Assembly (NCBI GenBank): GCA_947445035.1
Contig: CANFCK010000004.1
Coordinates: forward strand, 62,001 to 126,000
From: Deltaproteobacteria bacterium
GTDB lineage: Bacteria > Myxococcota_A > UBA796 > SXON01
Direction: 5' to 3'
DNA length: 64,000 bases
Every line of letters begins with the position of its first letter. Position 1 is the stretch's first letter. This document shows, in pieces, positions 1 to 8,150 of the stretch. A program made the translations under genes and the position numbers. The notes under the pieces were generated by a model. That model did no database searches and was not told the origin of the DNA. It was given only the letters and a program-made list of their open reading frames with translations.

Positions 1-627
1 AAGAACAAAATACATCGCCACGCGTTGCCAGGGCTTTTTGGCTGGAGGAACGATGAGGTCCACCAACGACAGGCGACCTCCCTTGCGGAGGACGCGAAAA
101 GCCTCGGCGAAGAACGCCTCCCGGGTGTCGAAGTGAAAGGCCGCCTCGACGGACAGCACGACGTCCACCGACTCGTCCGCCAGGGGCAGCCGGGTGACGC
201 TGGCCAGGATGAAATCCACTCGATCCGCGAGGCCAGCCTCTTGGGCACGACGACGTGCGGTGGCAAGCTGTACGTCGGACACGTTGACCCCGGTGACGCG
301 CGCGGGACCGTACGTTTGAGCCACAAACACGGCGTTTGTTCCGAAGCCGCAGCCGGCGTCGAGGACGACGTCCGTCCCGACGATCCTCGCGCCGCCCGCG
401 ACGAGCTCGAAAAGCGCGTAGCACGCATTTTGTAAGGCATTTCGCCCTTTCGGCGCGATCCCCACCCAGTACCCCATGTTGACCAACGGAATCTCTCCCG
501 CCCCCTCGATCGCCCTGTCACCACGCAGGTCGTAGAGAGTCCCGGGGTCAGGTCGCCGGGAAAAGAACAACCGGGGCCATGCCAACGTTCGGGCAAACCA
601 GCCGGGCTTGTCAGGGGAGGGACCCAT
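1..627 (-). CDS. SAM-dependent methyltransferase (class I), C-terminus cut by window edge
   Basis: This is a minus-strand reading frame that starts at ATG 627 and runs open to position 1, so only the first 209 residues are visible. A class I (Rossmann) SAM-binding motif, VLDAGCGFG, lies near residue 93. It is followed by an acidic/Asn strand end (GVNVSDVQL), a motif II-like LASVTRLPLAD and the post-motif FRVLRKGGRL. The order and spacing match small-molecule methyltransferases of the Methyltransf_11/25 type, such as the tocopherol or sarcosine methyltransferase group. The first ~70 residues are not part of the catalytic fold and may form a substrate lid. The substrate cannot be assigned. The start lies 40 bp from the divergent lipoprotein gene at 668. 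Confidence 0.85.
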   Translation of the reverse strand, partial: MGPSPDKPGWFARTLAWPRLFFSRRPDPGTLYDLRGDRAIEGAGEIPLVNMGYWVGIAPKGRNALQNACYALFELVAGGARIVGTDVVLDAGCGFGTNAVFVAQTYGPARVTGVNVSDVQLATARRRAQEAGLADRVDFILASVTRLPLADESVDVVLSVEAAFHFDTREAFFAEAFRVLRKGGRLSLVDLIVPPAKKPWQRVAMYFVL

Positions 628-667
628 CGGACGTGCGGCGTAACCGCTCACCTGCTACCCTTCGCGC

Positions 668-1282
668 ATGTTGCTTCTCGTCTGGGCATGCGCCACCGAG
701 CCCACCACGGACTCCGGTGACGACCAGGGCCTGCTGCCCCTCGATGCGCATGACATCGAGGCCTCCAGCGACGCCGACGACCCGTATCCGGAGCGCGCGA
801 CCCTGGTTTCGGGTACCGAAGCCGAGTACGACTGGTCGGTCTTGCGCGGCTGGGTGAAGGCCGATTCGGCTGCTGTCTGGGACGCTATCGTCCAGCCGGA
901 CGTGGGGGTGAACCGGCGCGACGTCGCTTCGTGGACGGTGACCCCGTTCGAGGATTCCTCCGTCGACGACGCGTACGTCGTCAATGAGGTGGTCGACGAG
1001 CCGATCACCGTCGACTTCGATCTCACCTGGCGGCACGCCCAGGCGGAGGATCCATCGGCGGGTAGCATCTCGGTGTGGGAAAAGACCGCGGGCACACAGT
1101 TCATTCCGCTGATGGCGGGTTCTGTGGTGGCCGCCGGTCACGACGGCGTGGTCGATTTCCTGGTGGTCTTCCACCTCAAGACGGTCGACTCCGGCACCGA
1201 AAAGACGGAGCAGTTCGTCACCGATTTCTACGCGTCTGTGCTGGCAGCCTCCCATGGGGAGGCGCTCCCGACGTACGAGTAG
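668..1282 (+). CDS. Putative lipoprotein, possible START/SRPBCC-like fold
   Basis: This 204-residue protein has a very short signal peptide ending in a lipobox-like LVWAC, which puts the acylated Cys at residue 8. An acidic Thr/Asp spacer follows, as in other lipoproteins of this window. The body (GWVKADSAAVWDAIVQPDV, later a long C-terminal helix) is loosely reminiscent of START/SRPBCC lipid-binding domains, but this is weak. A TACCCT hexamer ends 6 bp before the ATG, so the mRNA may be leaderless. The last 65 bp overlap the 3' end of the convergent gene at 1218-1826. Function unknown. Confidence 0.65.
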   Translation: MLLLVWACATEPTTDSGDDQGLLPLDAHDIEASSDADDPYPERATLVSGTEAEYDWSVLRGWVKADSAAVWDAIVQPDVGVNRRDVASWTVTPFEDSSVDDAYVVNEVVDEPITVDFDLTWRHAQAEDPSAGSISVWEKTAGTQFIPLMAGSVVAAGHDGVVDFLVVFHLKTVDSGTEKTEQFVTDFYASVLAASHGEALPTYE

Positions 1283-1826
1283 CTGCCGGCGTCAGCGGCC
1301 CAAGGTAGATCGTCACGCAACGACGCACGTAGTAGCTGAGGTAGCGCACGATCGCGCCCACCCCGCCTCGGAAGCTCAGCCCCTGCGCGGTCACCCCGCC
1401 GGTGCCCATGGTGAAGACGCCGCGGACGCGCGGGGTCCCGACCGGCTCGGCGCCATCCCACACGTCCACGAAAAGCGTCGTGGTGTCGGTCAGCACGGTG
1501 GGAAACCAACGACGCCGGCGAACGTCCTTGATGCCGACGAGCACATAGCGCCGGTCGTGCGCACCTCTGAGAAGAAGGCGGTAGCGCATTTCCAGCACGC
1601 CGGGCCCCGCATCGACGAACAGGTCCAGCGCCCCCTCGTGTACCGCGATGGGGCCGGGCTCCAAAGCGGGGCACTCCACCAACCCGAAGGCCGGGCTTCG
1701 ATGATTCGGGTCGAGGACCAGCGCGTCCACGTCGGGCGTCACCACCGTCAGGGTGAAGCTGGCCGGGTCGGTGGCGGTACCCAACCAACCCGACATCGTC
1801 TCGGTGAATCGGACCTGTCCGGGCAT
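1218..1826 (-). CDS. Accessory domain protein of the GMC-oxidoreductase-associated type
   Basis: This 202-residue protein starts at ATG 1826. From memory of the family, the features FTETMSGW near the N-terminus, LTVVTPDVDAL, a central LEMRYRLLL and a late DTTTLFVDVWDG resemble the non-catalytic beta-rich domain fused to bacterial cholesterol-oxidase-like GMC oxidoreductases and alpha/beta hydrolases. Here it stands alone, but its divergent neighbour (1848-2690) is an alpha/beta hydrolase, the usual fusion partner. The two genes share a 22-bp intergenic region. The final ~20 residues (rich in Arg, Pro, Ala) overlap the upstream lipoprotein gene and may be dispensable. There is no signal peptide. 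The assignment rests on motif resemblance only. Confidence 0.6.
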   Translation of the reverse strand: MPGQVRFTETMSGWLGTATDPASFTLTVVTPDVDALVLDPNHRSPAFGLVECPALEPGPIAVHEGALDLFVDAGPGVLEMRYRLLLRGAHDRRYVLVGIKDVRRRRWFPTVLTDTTTLFVDVWDGAEPVGTPRVRGVFTMGTGGVTAQGLSFRGGVGAIVRYLSYYVRRCVTIYLGPLTPAATRTSGAPPHGRLPAQTRRNR

Positions 1827-1832
1827 AGGCAG

Positions 1833-1842
1833 CGGTTATCCC
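1833..1842. promoter_or_regulatory. Overlapping divergent -10-like elements
   Basis: The sequence CGGTTATCCC sits in the 22-bp gap between the divergent genes starting at 1826 (minus) and 1848 (plus). Read on the minus strand it gives TAACCG ending 6 bp before that ATG. Read on the plus strand it gives TATCCC ending 5 bp before the GTG. A shared symmetric -10 serving both directions would make both transcripts leaderless. No clear -35 is visible on either side. Confidence 0.4.
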
Positions 1843-1847
1843 GGCCT

Positions 1848-2690
1848 GTGCGCGAAACGACGTGGACCGTACGGGGCCGGGTGCTGGCCGGGCTGGAATG
1901 GGGCGAGCCGGTCGGCCGACCGGTGGTCTTCCTTCACGGCTTCTTGGATCACGCCGGAGCCTGGTCCCGGGTGGTGGAGGGGCTCTCCGGCTGGCGTGTC
2001 GCCTATGATCATCGTGGGCACGGTCGCTCCGCGCACCAGAGCGCGTCCGACGACGATGCGTTTTTGACCTACCACTTCGCGGAGTACCTCGCCGACCTCG
2101 ATGGACTGCTGGCTCAGCTGGGTCCGGCTGTGCTCGTGGGTCACTCGATGGGGGGCACCATCGCCACGATGTACGCCGGCGTTCGCCCTGATCGGGTGCT
2201 CGGCGTGATCAGCGTCGATGGCCTCGGTCTCGCCGATGGAGCCGACGGAGCGGTCACCCGGATGGAGGAGTTCCTGGACGGGGTCGCCCGCCTCCCGGTC
2301 AACAAGCGCTTCGCTTCGGTCGATGACGCGGCGGCGCGGCTTCGACGAACCCACCCCGCCTTGGATCAGGCGTGGAGCAACGAGCTGGCCGCGCGCTGCC
2401 TTCGTGAGGTTGATGGGGGCTACACCTGGAGTTGGGACGCCCGGCACCGGCTGCGCGGTCCTGTCCCCTACCGGCACGACCATCACGCCCGCTTCTTACG
2501 ACGGATCCGGTGCCCGGTGCTGTCGGTGCATCCGGAGCACAGCCCGTTTCGGGACCAGGACGTGGCCGCCCTCGAGGCAGAGATTGCGATGGTTCAGATC
2601 GTCGTGATCGCCAACAGCGGGCACATGGTCCATATAGACGCTCCGATGCGGCTCACCGAGTGCATCGCCTCCTTCCTCCAATCGGTGTGA
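1848..2690 (+). CDS. Alpha/beta hydrolase
   Basis: This 280-residue alpha/beta-hydrolase-fold enzyme begins at GTG 1848. An open frame continues upstream but is antisense to the divergent gene. The oxyanion-loop motif FLHGFLDH lies near residue 27, and the DHRGHGRS motif is typical of epoxide-hydrolase or lactonase-like members. The nucleophile elbow is GHSMGG near residue 97. A C-terminal GHMVHID supplies the catalytic His, and the acid is probably in the VDG or HPEHSPF region. It is soluble, with no signal peptide. The substrate is unknown. The divergent neighbour is a domain often fused to such hydrolases, so the two products may work together. Confidence 0.85.
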   Translation: MRETTWTVRGRVLAGLEWGEPVGRPVVFLHGFLDHAGAWSRVVEGLSGWRVAYDHRGHGRSAHQSASDDDAFLTYHFAEYLADLDGLLAQLGPAVLVGHSMGGTIATMYAGVRPDRVLGVISVDGLGLADGADGAVTRMEEFLDGVARLPVNKRFASVDDAAARLRRTHPALDQAWSNELAARCLREVDGGYTWSWDARHRLRGPVPYRHDHHARFLRRIRCPVLSVHPEHSPFRDQDVAALEAEIAMVQIVVIANSGHMVHIDAPMRLTECIASFLQSV

Positions 2691-2705
2691 GGCGGCGCTG
2701 GTGCC

Positions 2706-2734
2706 TTGACAGAAGGGCCCGGACGCCGCATAAG
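2706..2734 (+). promoter_or_regulatory. Predicted sigma-70-type promoter of the aromatic-CoA operon
   Basis: A perfect -35 TTGACA (2706-2711) is followed by a 17-bp spacer and CATAAG (2729-2734, four of six to consensus). The expected transcription start is near 2741, about 13 bp before the ATG at 2754. It would drive the operon beginning with the SDR gene. Confidence 0.55.
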
Positions 2735-2753
2735 GGGCCGCCGGAGCGGCCAC

Positions 2754-3500
2754 ATGTCCAAGCGTCGTCACGTCGTAATCACTGGTGGGGGCCGCGGCAT
2801 CGGGGCCGAAATAGCCCGTCGTTTTGCCTCTATGGGGGATCGCATCACGGTCCTGGCGCGGACGCGCGAAGAGGTCGAGAAGATCGCCGACGAAGTCGGT
2901 GGGTATGGCGTGCGTTGTGACGTGGGCGAACCCGCCAGCGTCGAGGCGGCGTTCATGGCGGCCGGCCCGGTCGACATCCTGATCAACAATGCCGGCGTGG
3001 CCCGGTCCTCGCCGGTGCTCAAGACCGACGTTCGGGTCTGGGAAGAACACCTGAAGGTCAACCTGACAGGCTCCTTCCTGTGCGCGCTCAAGGTGCTTCC
3101 TGGCATGGCCAGCCGCGGCAACGGGCGCATCATCAACATCGCCAGCGTCGCCGGACTCAAGGGCTACCCGTACCTGGCGGCCTACTGCGCGTCGAAGCAC
3201 GGCCTGATCGGGCTCACGCGGGCGCTCGCGGTCGAATACGCGGAGAAGGGCGTCACCGTCAACGCGATCTGTCCTGGCTACGTCGATTCACCGCTTCTCA
3301 CCCACTCGATCACCAACATCGTCGACAAAACAGGTCGCGACCAGGATGAGGTTCGCCAGGACCTCGCCGATCGCAGCCCCCAGCGGCGATTCCTGGATGC
3401 CTCCGAGATTGCGGCCACCTGTGTCTTCCTCGCCAGCGAAGAAGCGCGCGGCATCAACGGTCAGGCGCTCTCGATCTGCGGCGGCGAGTTGAACGTCTGA
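2754..3500 (+). CDS. SDR-family NAD(P)-dependent oxidoreductase (2-aminobenzoyl-CoA-type cluster)
   Basis: This 248-residue classical short-chain dehydrogenase starts at ATG 2754, where the Rossmann motif TGGGRGIG follows at once; upstream in-frame sequence is promoter. The NNAG motif, catalytic Ser in NIASVAG and YCASK (Tyr and Lys) are all present, with PGYVDSPL after the active site. The C-terminal stretch ITNIVDKTGRDQDEV is characteristic, in my recollection, of the SDR encoded in 2-aminobenzoyl-CoA catabolic clusters. There it would oxidise a 3-hydroxyacyl-CoA intermediate. Its stop overlaps the RidA start, so the genes are translationally linked. Confidence 0.9.
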   Translation: MSKRRHVVITGGGRGIGAEIARRFASMGDRITVLARTREEVEKIADEVGGYGVRCDVGEPASVEAAFMAAGPVDILINNAGVARSSPVLKTDVRVWEEHLKVNLTGSFLCALKVLPGMASRGNGRIINIASVAGLKGYPYLAAYCASKHGLIGLTRALAVEYAEKGVTVNAICPGYVDSPLLTHSITNIVDKTGRDQDEVRQDLADRSPQRRFLDASEIAATCVFLASEEARGINGQALSICGGELNV

Positions 3501-3892
3501 TGGACGGGCCGGTGCAGCCCGCGAGTTGGCCCAGGCCGCGCGGGTATAGCAACGGCTATCGCCTCGACAACGTGCTTTTCGTCTCCGGCCAGGTGGCGTG
3601 GGACGAAACGGAGCGCATCGTGGGGGAAGGGGACTTCGCGGCGCAGTTTCGCCAGGCGCTCTCCAACGTGTGCGCGGTGCTCGACGCGGCCGGAGTCGGG
3701 CGCGACCGCGTCGGCCGGGTGACGGTGTACGTCACCGACAAGGACGCGTACATCGCTGCGGTACGCGAGGTGGGTGTGGCGTGGAGGGAGCTTTTCGGCC
3801 GGCACTATCCGGCGATGAGCCTGGTGCAGGTGGCCGCGCTCCTTGAGCCTGGCGCAATGGTGGAGATCGAGGCCACGGCGGTCGTCGTATAG
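3500..3892 (+). CDS. RidA-family enamine/imine deaminase
   Basis: This 130-residue RidA/YjgF/UK114 protein has its ATG overlapping the SDR stop by one base. The hallmark features are FVSGQVAWD near residue 33, a central VCAVLDAAG helix, and the C-terminal PAMSLVQV plus VEIEATAVV. In the family an Arg in the last third clamps the substrate carboxylate; here that stretch reads LLEPGAMVEIEA with no Arg, so catalysis should be checked. RidA proteins hydrolyse reactive enamines and imines. In an anthranilate-type route this could remove the amino group as ammonia after ring reduction, which fits its operon position between SDR and hydratase. Confidence 0.85.
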   Translation: MDGPVQPASWPRPRGYSNGYRLDNVLFVSGQVAWDETERIVGEGDFAAQFRQALSNVCAVLDAAGVGRDRVGRVTVYVTDKDAYIAAVREVGVAWRELFGRHYPAMSLVQVAALLEPGAMVEIEATAVVV

Positions 3893-3910
3893 CAGTGAGG
3901 AGCGTGTTCG

Positions 3911-4669
3911 ATGTTGGTTTCCATCGCCGATCGTGTCGCGACCGTAACTCTGGACCGTCCCGAACGGCTCAACGCGCTCACCTTCGATGAATACACGGCG
4001 CTGATCACCTGGTTTCGTGCTCCGCCGCCCGGGGTCCGCGCGATCGTCATCACTGGCAGTGGGCGTGCCTTCTGTTCGGGGGGCGACGTCGAGGACATCA
4101 TCGGTCAGCTCTTCGCCCGGGACATGGAGGGGTTGCTGGCGTTCACGCGCATGACGGTGGACCTCGTCCGGGCGATGCGCACCAATCGCATCCCGATCGT
4201 GGCAGCGGTGAACGGGATCGCTGCGGGTGCGGGTGCGATCATCGTGATGGCGAGCGATCTTCGGATTGCCTCGACCCGCGGGCGGATCGCGTTCCTCTTC
4301 AACAAGGTCGGCTTGTGCGGTGCCGACATGGGGGCGGCGCATCTGCTCCCGCGCATCGTGGGTCTGGGCCGCGCGACCGAGCTCCTGTTGCTCGGCGATG
4401 TCGTCGATGCGGCCACGGCGGAGCGCTACGGCCTCTTCAACCGCGTGGTGTCCGAGGAGGCGCTCTTGACCGAGGCCCAGGCCCTCGCCAAGCGCATCGC
4501 CGACGGCCCTGCGTTCGCCAACGGCATGACCAAAGAAGCGCTTCTGCGCGAGTTGGACGTGTCCCTGGACACCGCCCTGGAGATGGAGGCGCAGGCCCAG
4601 GCGATCTGCATGGCGCACCCAGATTTCCGGGCGGCTTACGACGCCTGGGCGGCGCAGCGGCCGAAGTGA
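3911..4669 (+). CDS. Enoyl-CoA hydratase/isomerase-family protein
   Basis: This 252-residue crotonase-fold enzyme starts at ATG 3911 behind GTGAGGAG-like sequence. Oxyanion-hole residues lie in GRAFCSGGDV (near residue 55) and in GIAAGAGAIIVMASD (near 104). The catalytic-acid region reads GLCGADMGAA. The phrases DMEGLLAFTRMT and MEAQAQAICM are, from memory, typical of the family member encoded with 2-aminobenzoyl-CoA monooxygenase/reductase. It is expected to hydrate, or to open the ring of, an alicyclic CoA intermediate. The stop overlaps the next gene by GTGA. Confidence 0.9.
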   Translation: MLVSIADRVATVTLDRPERLNALTFDEYTALITWFRAPPPGVRAIVITGSGRAFCSGGDVEDIIGQLFARDMEGLLAFTRMTVDLVRAMRTNRIPIVAAVNGIAAGAGAIIVMASDLRIASTRGRIAFLFNKVGLCGADMGAAHLLPRIVGLGRATELLLLGDVVDAATAERYGLFNRVVSEEALLTEAQALAKRIADGPAFANGMTKEALLRELDVSLDTALEMEAQAQAICMAHPDFRAAYDAWAAQRPK

Positions 4670-5607
4670 GCCCGGCACTGCGACGAGGGCTGGGCGTCGG
4701 CCTCTCGGTGGGCGGGCTGGTGGCCGCCGTGGCCCTGCTCGCGGCGACCGTAGACTTGGGCGCGGCGGCGGTGACGCTGGCCTCGGCGCACCGCGGCTGG
4801 CTGACGGCCGCGGCAGGGATGTCGCTTCTGGCACCGGTTTTGGTGGCCGTGAAGCTGCTGCTGGTCCTGCGACTGATCGACGTACGGCGTTCGTTCGCGC
4901 GCTGCTGGTCGGCCGTGATGGCGGCGGTCACCCTCAATGCCGTCATCCCTGGGCGTGGCGGCGACTTCGTTCGTGCGGTCTTCTTGTCGGACGGGCCCGG
5001 CACGCTCTCGCTTTTGGTGGGCGCCGTACTGGTCGAACGACTGCTCGACGTCCTGATGCTCGGGCTCCTGGCCGGGGGTGCGTCGCTGGTCGGGGGCGTG
5101 GGCGTGGTGACCTGGATCGCACTGGCGGTGTGCGCGGCCGCTGTCGGGGCGGTGGTCGCATTGGCGCTCGGGCATCGCCTTCCAGTACGTCCCGAGGCGG
5201 CGGAGCGTGCTGGACGGGCGGCGCGCGCGCTGGGGAGCCGGCCGGGGCTCGCCGTCGCCATCCTCGGCATGACCGCGGTGTGCTGGACCAACAACGTGGC
5301 GACGATGGAGTTGAGCTTGCGCGCCGTCGGTGCCGACATCCCGACCCTGGCGGTCTACGAAGCCACGCCGATCGCCGTGCTCACTGGAATCCTGCCGATC
5401 AGCGTCAACGGCATCGGCACGAGGGATGCGGCGATGGTGATGCTGCTGGAGGGGCGGGCGCCGCGGGAGCAGATCGTCGCCGGGGCGTTCGCGTACTTTC
5501 TGCTCAACGGCTGGTTTCTGGCGCTGATCGGGCTGGTCGCGCTTGGCCGTGAGGCGCTGCGGCGCGTGCGCGCGCAGGCGGACGCGGCACGGTTGCCGCC
5601 GGGATAA
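4666..5607 (+). CDS. UPF0104/lysylphosphatidylglycerol-synthase-like membrane protein
   Basis: This 313-residue integral membrane protein starts at GTG 4666, which overlaps the upstream stop (GTGA). It has about eight hydrophobic segments and the family pattern: an early VKLLLVLRL, then AVIPGRGGDFVRAVFL near residue 90, and a late GILPISVNGIGTRDAA. This is the YbhN/AglD-like flippase or synthase transmembrane domain, without the soluble aminoacyl-transferase domain of MprF. Members are linked to glycolipid or lipid-linked sugar translocation. It sits in the middle of an aromatic-acid operon with no obvious role there. Confidence 0.8.
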   Translation: MSPALRRGLGVGLSVGGLVAAVALLAATVDLGAAAVTLASAHRGWLTAAAGMSLLAPVLVAVKLLLVLRLIDVRRSFARCWSAVMAAVTLNAVIPGRGGDFVRAVFLSDGPGTLSLLVGAVLVERLLDVLMLGLLAGGASLVGGVGVVTWIALAVCAAAVGAVVALALGHRLPVRPEAAERAGRAARALGSRPGLAVAILGMTAVCWTNNVATMELSLRAVGADIPTLAVYEATPIAVLTGILPISVNGIGTRDAAMVMLLEGRAPREQIVAGAFAYFLLNGWFLALIGLVALGREALRRVRAQADAARLPPG

Positions 5608-5616
5608 GAACCTGCG

Positions 5617-6651
5617 GTGCTCACGACCCGCTACCCCTACTTCTTCGACGCCGCCCACGCGCCGCTTGAGGAGCGCGCTCAGGCCTTCCGGGGCGCCGGC
5701 GGGATTCGCGAGCGCGTGGCCGCGTTGGGGCGGGCCGAACTTCTGGTTCGACGTGACACGAGGTCGTTGGCCGTGATCCGACGACAGCTCGCCTATTCTA
5801 GCCCGCTCGACGATCTCGCGTTCGTCATCCAGGAGCTGGGGTGCACCCCGTTGGAACGTGCGGGGGCGCTGGGTGACGTCGTCGCGGCGGCGCGGGCTGG
5901 CGATCGGGTCCTGGCGTTCGCGCTGACCGAGCCCGGTGCCGGGAGCGATGTTCGCGCCATCGCGACCGTCGCGACCGAGCACGCCGGAGAGTGGCGGCTG
6001 ACGGGGACCAAACACTTCATCAGCAACGCACCCGATTGCGACGGGGCGGTGGTTTTCGCGCGGCTGGACGACCAGATCGGCTGCTTCTTTGTCGACAGGC
6101 CGACCACCTCCTCTCAGGCCGTTGCCGCCCACTCCATCGGCCGGATCGAGCTGCAGGACACGCCCGCCACCCTCGTCGCGGCCAAGGGCCTGGGATTGGC
6201 CTTCGCCACCCTGGAGCGATGCCGCCCGACCGTGGGCGCCGCTGCGGTCGGACTCGCCGCCCGCGCCCTCGACGAAACCCGCGCCCACGTTCGCGCGCGG
6301 GTGCAGTTCGGGGCGCCCCTCGCCGCCCTTCCCGTCGTACGCCTGCGCGTGGCGGAAATGGCTGTGGAGCTGGAAACGGCGACGCTCGCCATGCTCCACG
6401 CCTGCTGGAAGCGTGACGCCGCCTCGCCGACAGAGCGTACGGGGACCAGCAGCGCGGTGGGCAAGATCGTCGCGACCGAAGCGGCGCAGCGCATCATCGA
6501 CGCTGCGGTGCAGCTTCACGGGGGCGCGGGCGTAGAAGAATCCAGCGTGGTGCAGCAGCTGTACCGCGCGGTCCGCCCGCTTCGGATCTACGAGGGGGCC
6601 ACCGACGTGCTCTTGTCGGTGGTGGCGGACGACATCCTGGGGCCCGCATGA
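5617..6651 (+). CDS. Acyl-CoA dehydrogenase
   Basis: This flavin-dependent acyl-CoA dehydrogenase has 344 residues, starting at GTG 5617. It is slightly short of the usual ~380 because the N-terminal helical domain is trimmed. The middle-domain signature is FALTEPGAGSDV near residue 98, with TGTKHFISNA after it. The C-terminal domain has LHGGAGV and the late YEGATDVLL. The catalytic base is expected in this last region (Glu of YEG). It probably introduces a double bond in the CoA-bound intermediate of the operon pathway. The stop overlaps the ligase start (ATGA). Confidence 0.9.
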   Translation: MLTTRYPYFFDAAHAPLEERAQAFRGAGGIRERVAALGRAELLVRRDTRSLAVIRRQLAYSSPLDDLAFVIQELGCTPLERAGALGDVVAAARAGDRVLAFALTEPGAGSDVRAIATVATEHAGEWRLTGTKHFISNAPDCDGAVVFARLDDQIGCFFVDRPTTSSQAVAAHSIGRIELQDTPATLVAAKGLGLAFATLERCRPTVGAAAVGLAARALDETRAHVRARVQFGAPLAALPVVRLRVAEMAVELETATLAMLHACWKRDAASPTERTGTSSAVGKIVATEAAQRIIDAAVQLHGGAGVEESSVVQQLYRAVRPLRIYEGATDVLLSVVADDILGPA

Positions 6652-8150
6652 ACCTCGCCGCCTACTTCCTCGATCACAACCTAATGACGCGCGCCGACAA
6701 GGTGGCGCTGCGCACGGCCGCGTGTTGCTGGACGTTTCGCGAAATGCACGAGGCCTCCTGCCGATTTGGGAACCTCTACCGGGCGGCGGGCGTCCGTGTG
6801 GAGGACCGGGTCTTGCTGGCGCTCAGCGATGGGGCCCCGTTTGCGGCCGCCTGGTTCGGAACGGTCCGGATCGGCGCCGTCGTGGCGATGATGAACCCGG
6901 GCGTACCCGTCGAAGACTGGGCCTACTATCTTCGTTATACCCGTGCGCGGGTGCTCGTTACCGAGCAGGCCTTCTACGAGGCCAACCGAACGGCGATCGA
7001 CGCCGCGCTGTCCGCCGGGCTGGGGCGTGTCGTGGTGATCGAGCGTGACCTCGACGAGATCGAGGGTCAATCCGTAGAGTGCGCGTACGGCGACGTCGGA
7101 CCCGACGATCCGAGCGTGTGGTTGTTTTCGTCCGGAAGCACGGGAAAGCCCAAGGGGTGCGTGCACGTCAACCAGGACTTCATCGCCAACACCGAGCGCT
7201 ACGCCAAGGGTGTGCTGGGCATCCGCGAGGATGACGTGACCCTCGGCGTCCCGAAGCTCTTCTTCGGGTACGCGACAGGGACCAACCTGATGTTCCCCTG
7301 GGCGGTCGGGGCGACCACCTGCCTTTTTCCGGAGCGCTCGACGCCAGAGGCGCTCCTCGGCCACATCGCCAGGTTCAAGCCGACCATCGTCACCAACGTG
7401 CCCACGATGATCAACAAGATGTTGGAGAGCCCGCTGTGCGCGACCACCGACCTGTCCAGTGTGCGGTTGGTCTTGAGCGCCGGTGAAGCGCTTCCAGGCG
7501 AGTTGTACCAGCGTTGGGTGGACCGCACGGGCGTCGAAATCCTCGATGGCATCGGATCAGCGGAGATGTTCCACATCTACATCACCAACTACCCGGGCGA
7601 CGTGAAAGTCGGCACCCTCGGCCGTTTGGTGCCCGGCTACGAAGCACGATTGGTGGGTGAGGACGGCGCCGCGGTCCTCGCCGGTGACATTGGCACCCTC
7701 TGGATCAAGGGCCCGAGCAACGCCATCGGCTACCACGGGGACCGTCAGAAGAGCCAACAGACCTTCCGGGGAGAGTGGACGGTCACCGGCGACCAGTTCT
7801 GTATCGACGAAGAAGGCAGGTTCCGGTACTGCGGCCGCGCCGACGACCTGCTGAAGGTGGGGGGGGTCTACGTCTCGCCCACGGAAGTCGAGAACTGCCT
7901 TTTGGCTCATGCCCGGGTGCGGGAGGTGGCCGTCGTTGGCGTAGAACACGGCGGATTGATGACGACCTACGCCTTTGTCGTGACCCACGGTGACCCAGGG
8001 ACCGACGCGCTCGCCGCCGAGCTGCAAGCGTGGGTCAAGTCCCAGCTCGCGCCGCACAAATACCCCCGCCACGTGCGCTTTCTGGCCGAACTCCCGCGCA
8101 ACGACCGCGCCAAGGTCGCCCGCGCCGAGCTCAAGCGGGCCGTGGCTTGA
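6648..8150 (+). CDS. Benzoate/2-aminobenzoate-CoA ligase family protein
   Basis: This 500-residue ANL-superfamily adenylate-forming ligase starts at ATG 6648. The P-loop-like A3 motif is FSSGSTGKPKGCVH near residue 161. It is followed by KLFFGYATGTNLMFP, the hallmark of benzoate-CoA ligases. Further motifs are A5 (DGIGSAEMFH), the ADDLLKVGG hinge near residue 402, and a C-terminal PRNDRAK with the catalytic Lys. It activates an aromatic acid to its CoA thioester using ATP. With the RidA, SDR and hydratase relatives upstream, anthranilate is the most likely substrate, but benzoate or hydroxybenzoate is possible. Confidence 0.9.
   Translation: MNLAAYFLDHNLMTRADKVALRTAACCWTFREMHEASCRFGNLYRAAGVRVEDRVLLALSDGAPFAAAWFGTVRIGAVVAMMNPGVPVEDWAYYLRYTRARVLVTEQAFYEANRTAIDAALSAGLGRVVVIERDLDEIEGQSVECAYGDVGPDDPSVWLFSSGSTGKPKGCVHVNQDFIANTERYAKGVLGIREDDVTLGVPKLFFGYATGTNLMFPWAVGATTCLFPERSTPEALLGHIARFKPTIVTNVPTMINKMLESPLCATTDLSSVRLVLSAGEALPGELYQRWVDRTGVEILDGIGSAEMFHIYITNYPGDVKVGTLGRLVPGYEARLVGEDGAAVLAGDIGTLWIKGPSNAIGYHGDRQKSQQTFRGEWTVTGDQFCIDEEGRFRYCGRADDLLKVGGVYVSPTEVENCLLAHARVREVAVVGVEHGGLMTTYAFVVTHGDPGTDALAAELQAWVKSQLAPHKYPRHVRFLAELPRNDRAKVARAELKRAVA

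Noticed and set aside
3461-4834. 457-residue minus-strand open frame opposite RidA and the hydratase
   Set aside because: Low-information Arg/Pro/His composition, antisense to two conserved enzymes.
4636-6519. 627-residue minus-strand open frame opposite the flippase-like and dehydrogenase genes
   Set aside because: Arg/Gly/His/Asp-rich shadow translation with no motifs, antisense to two genes with clear family signatures. GC-rich codon bias creates such long mirror frames.
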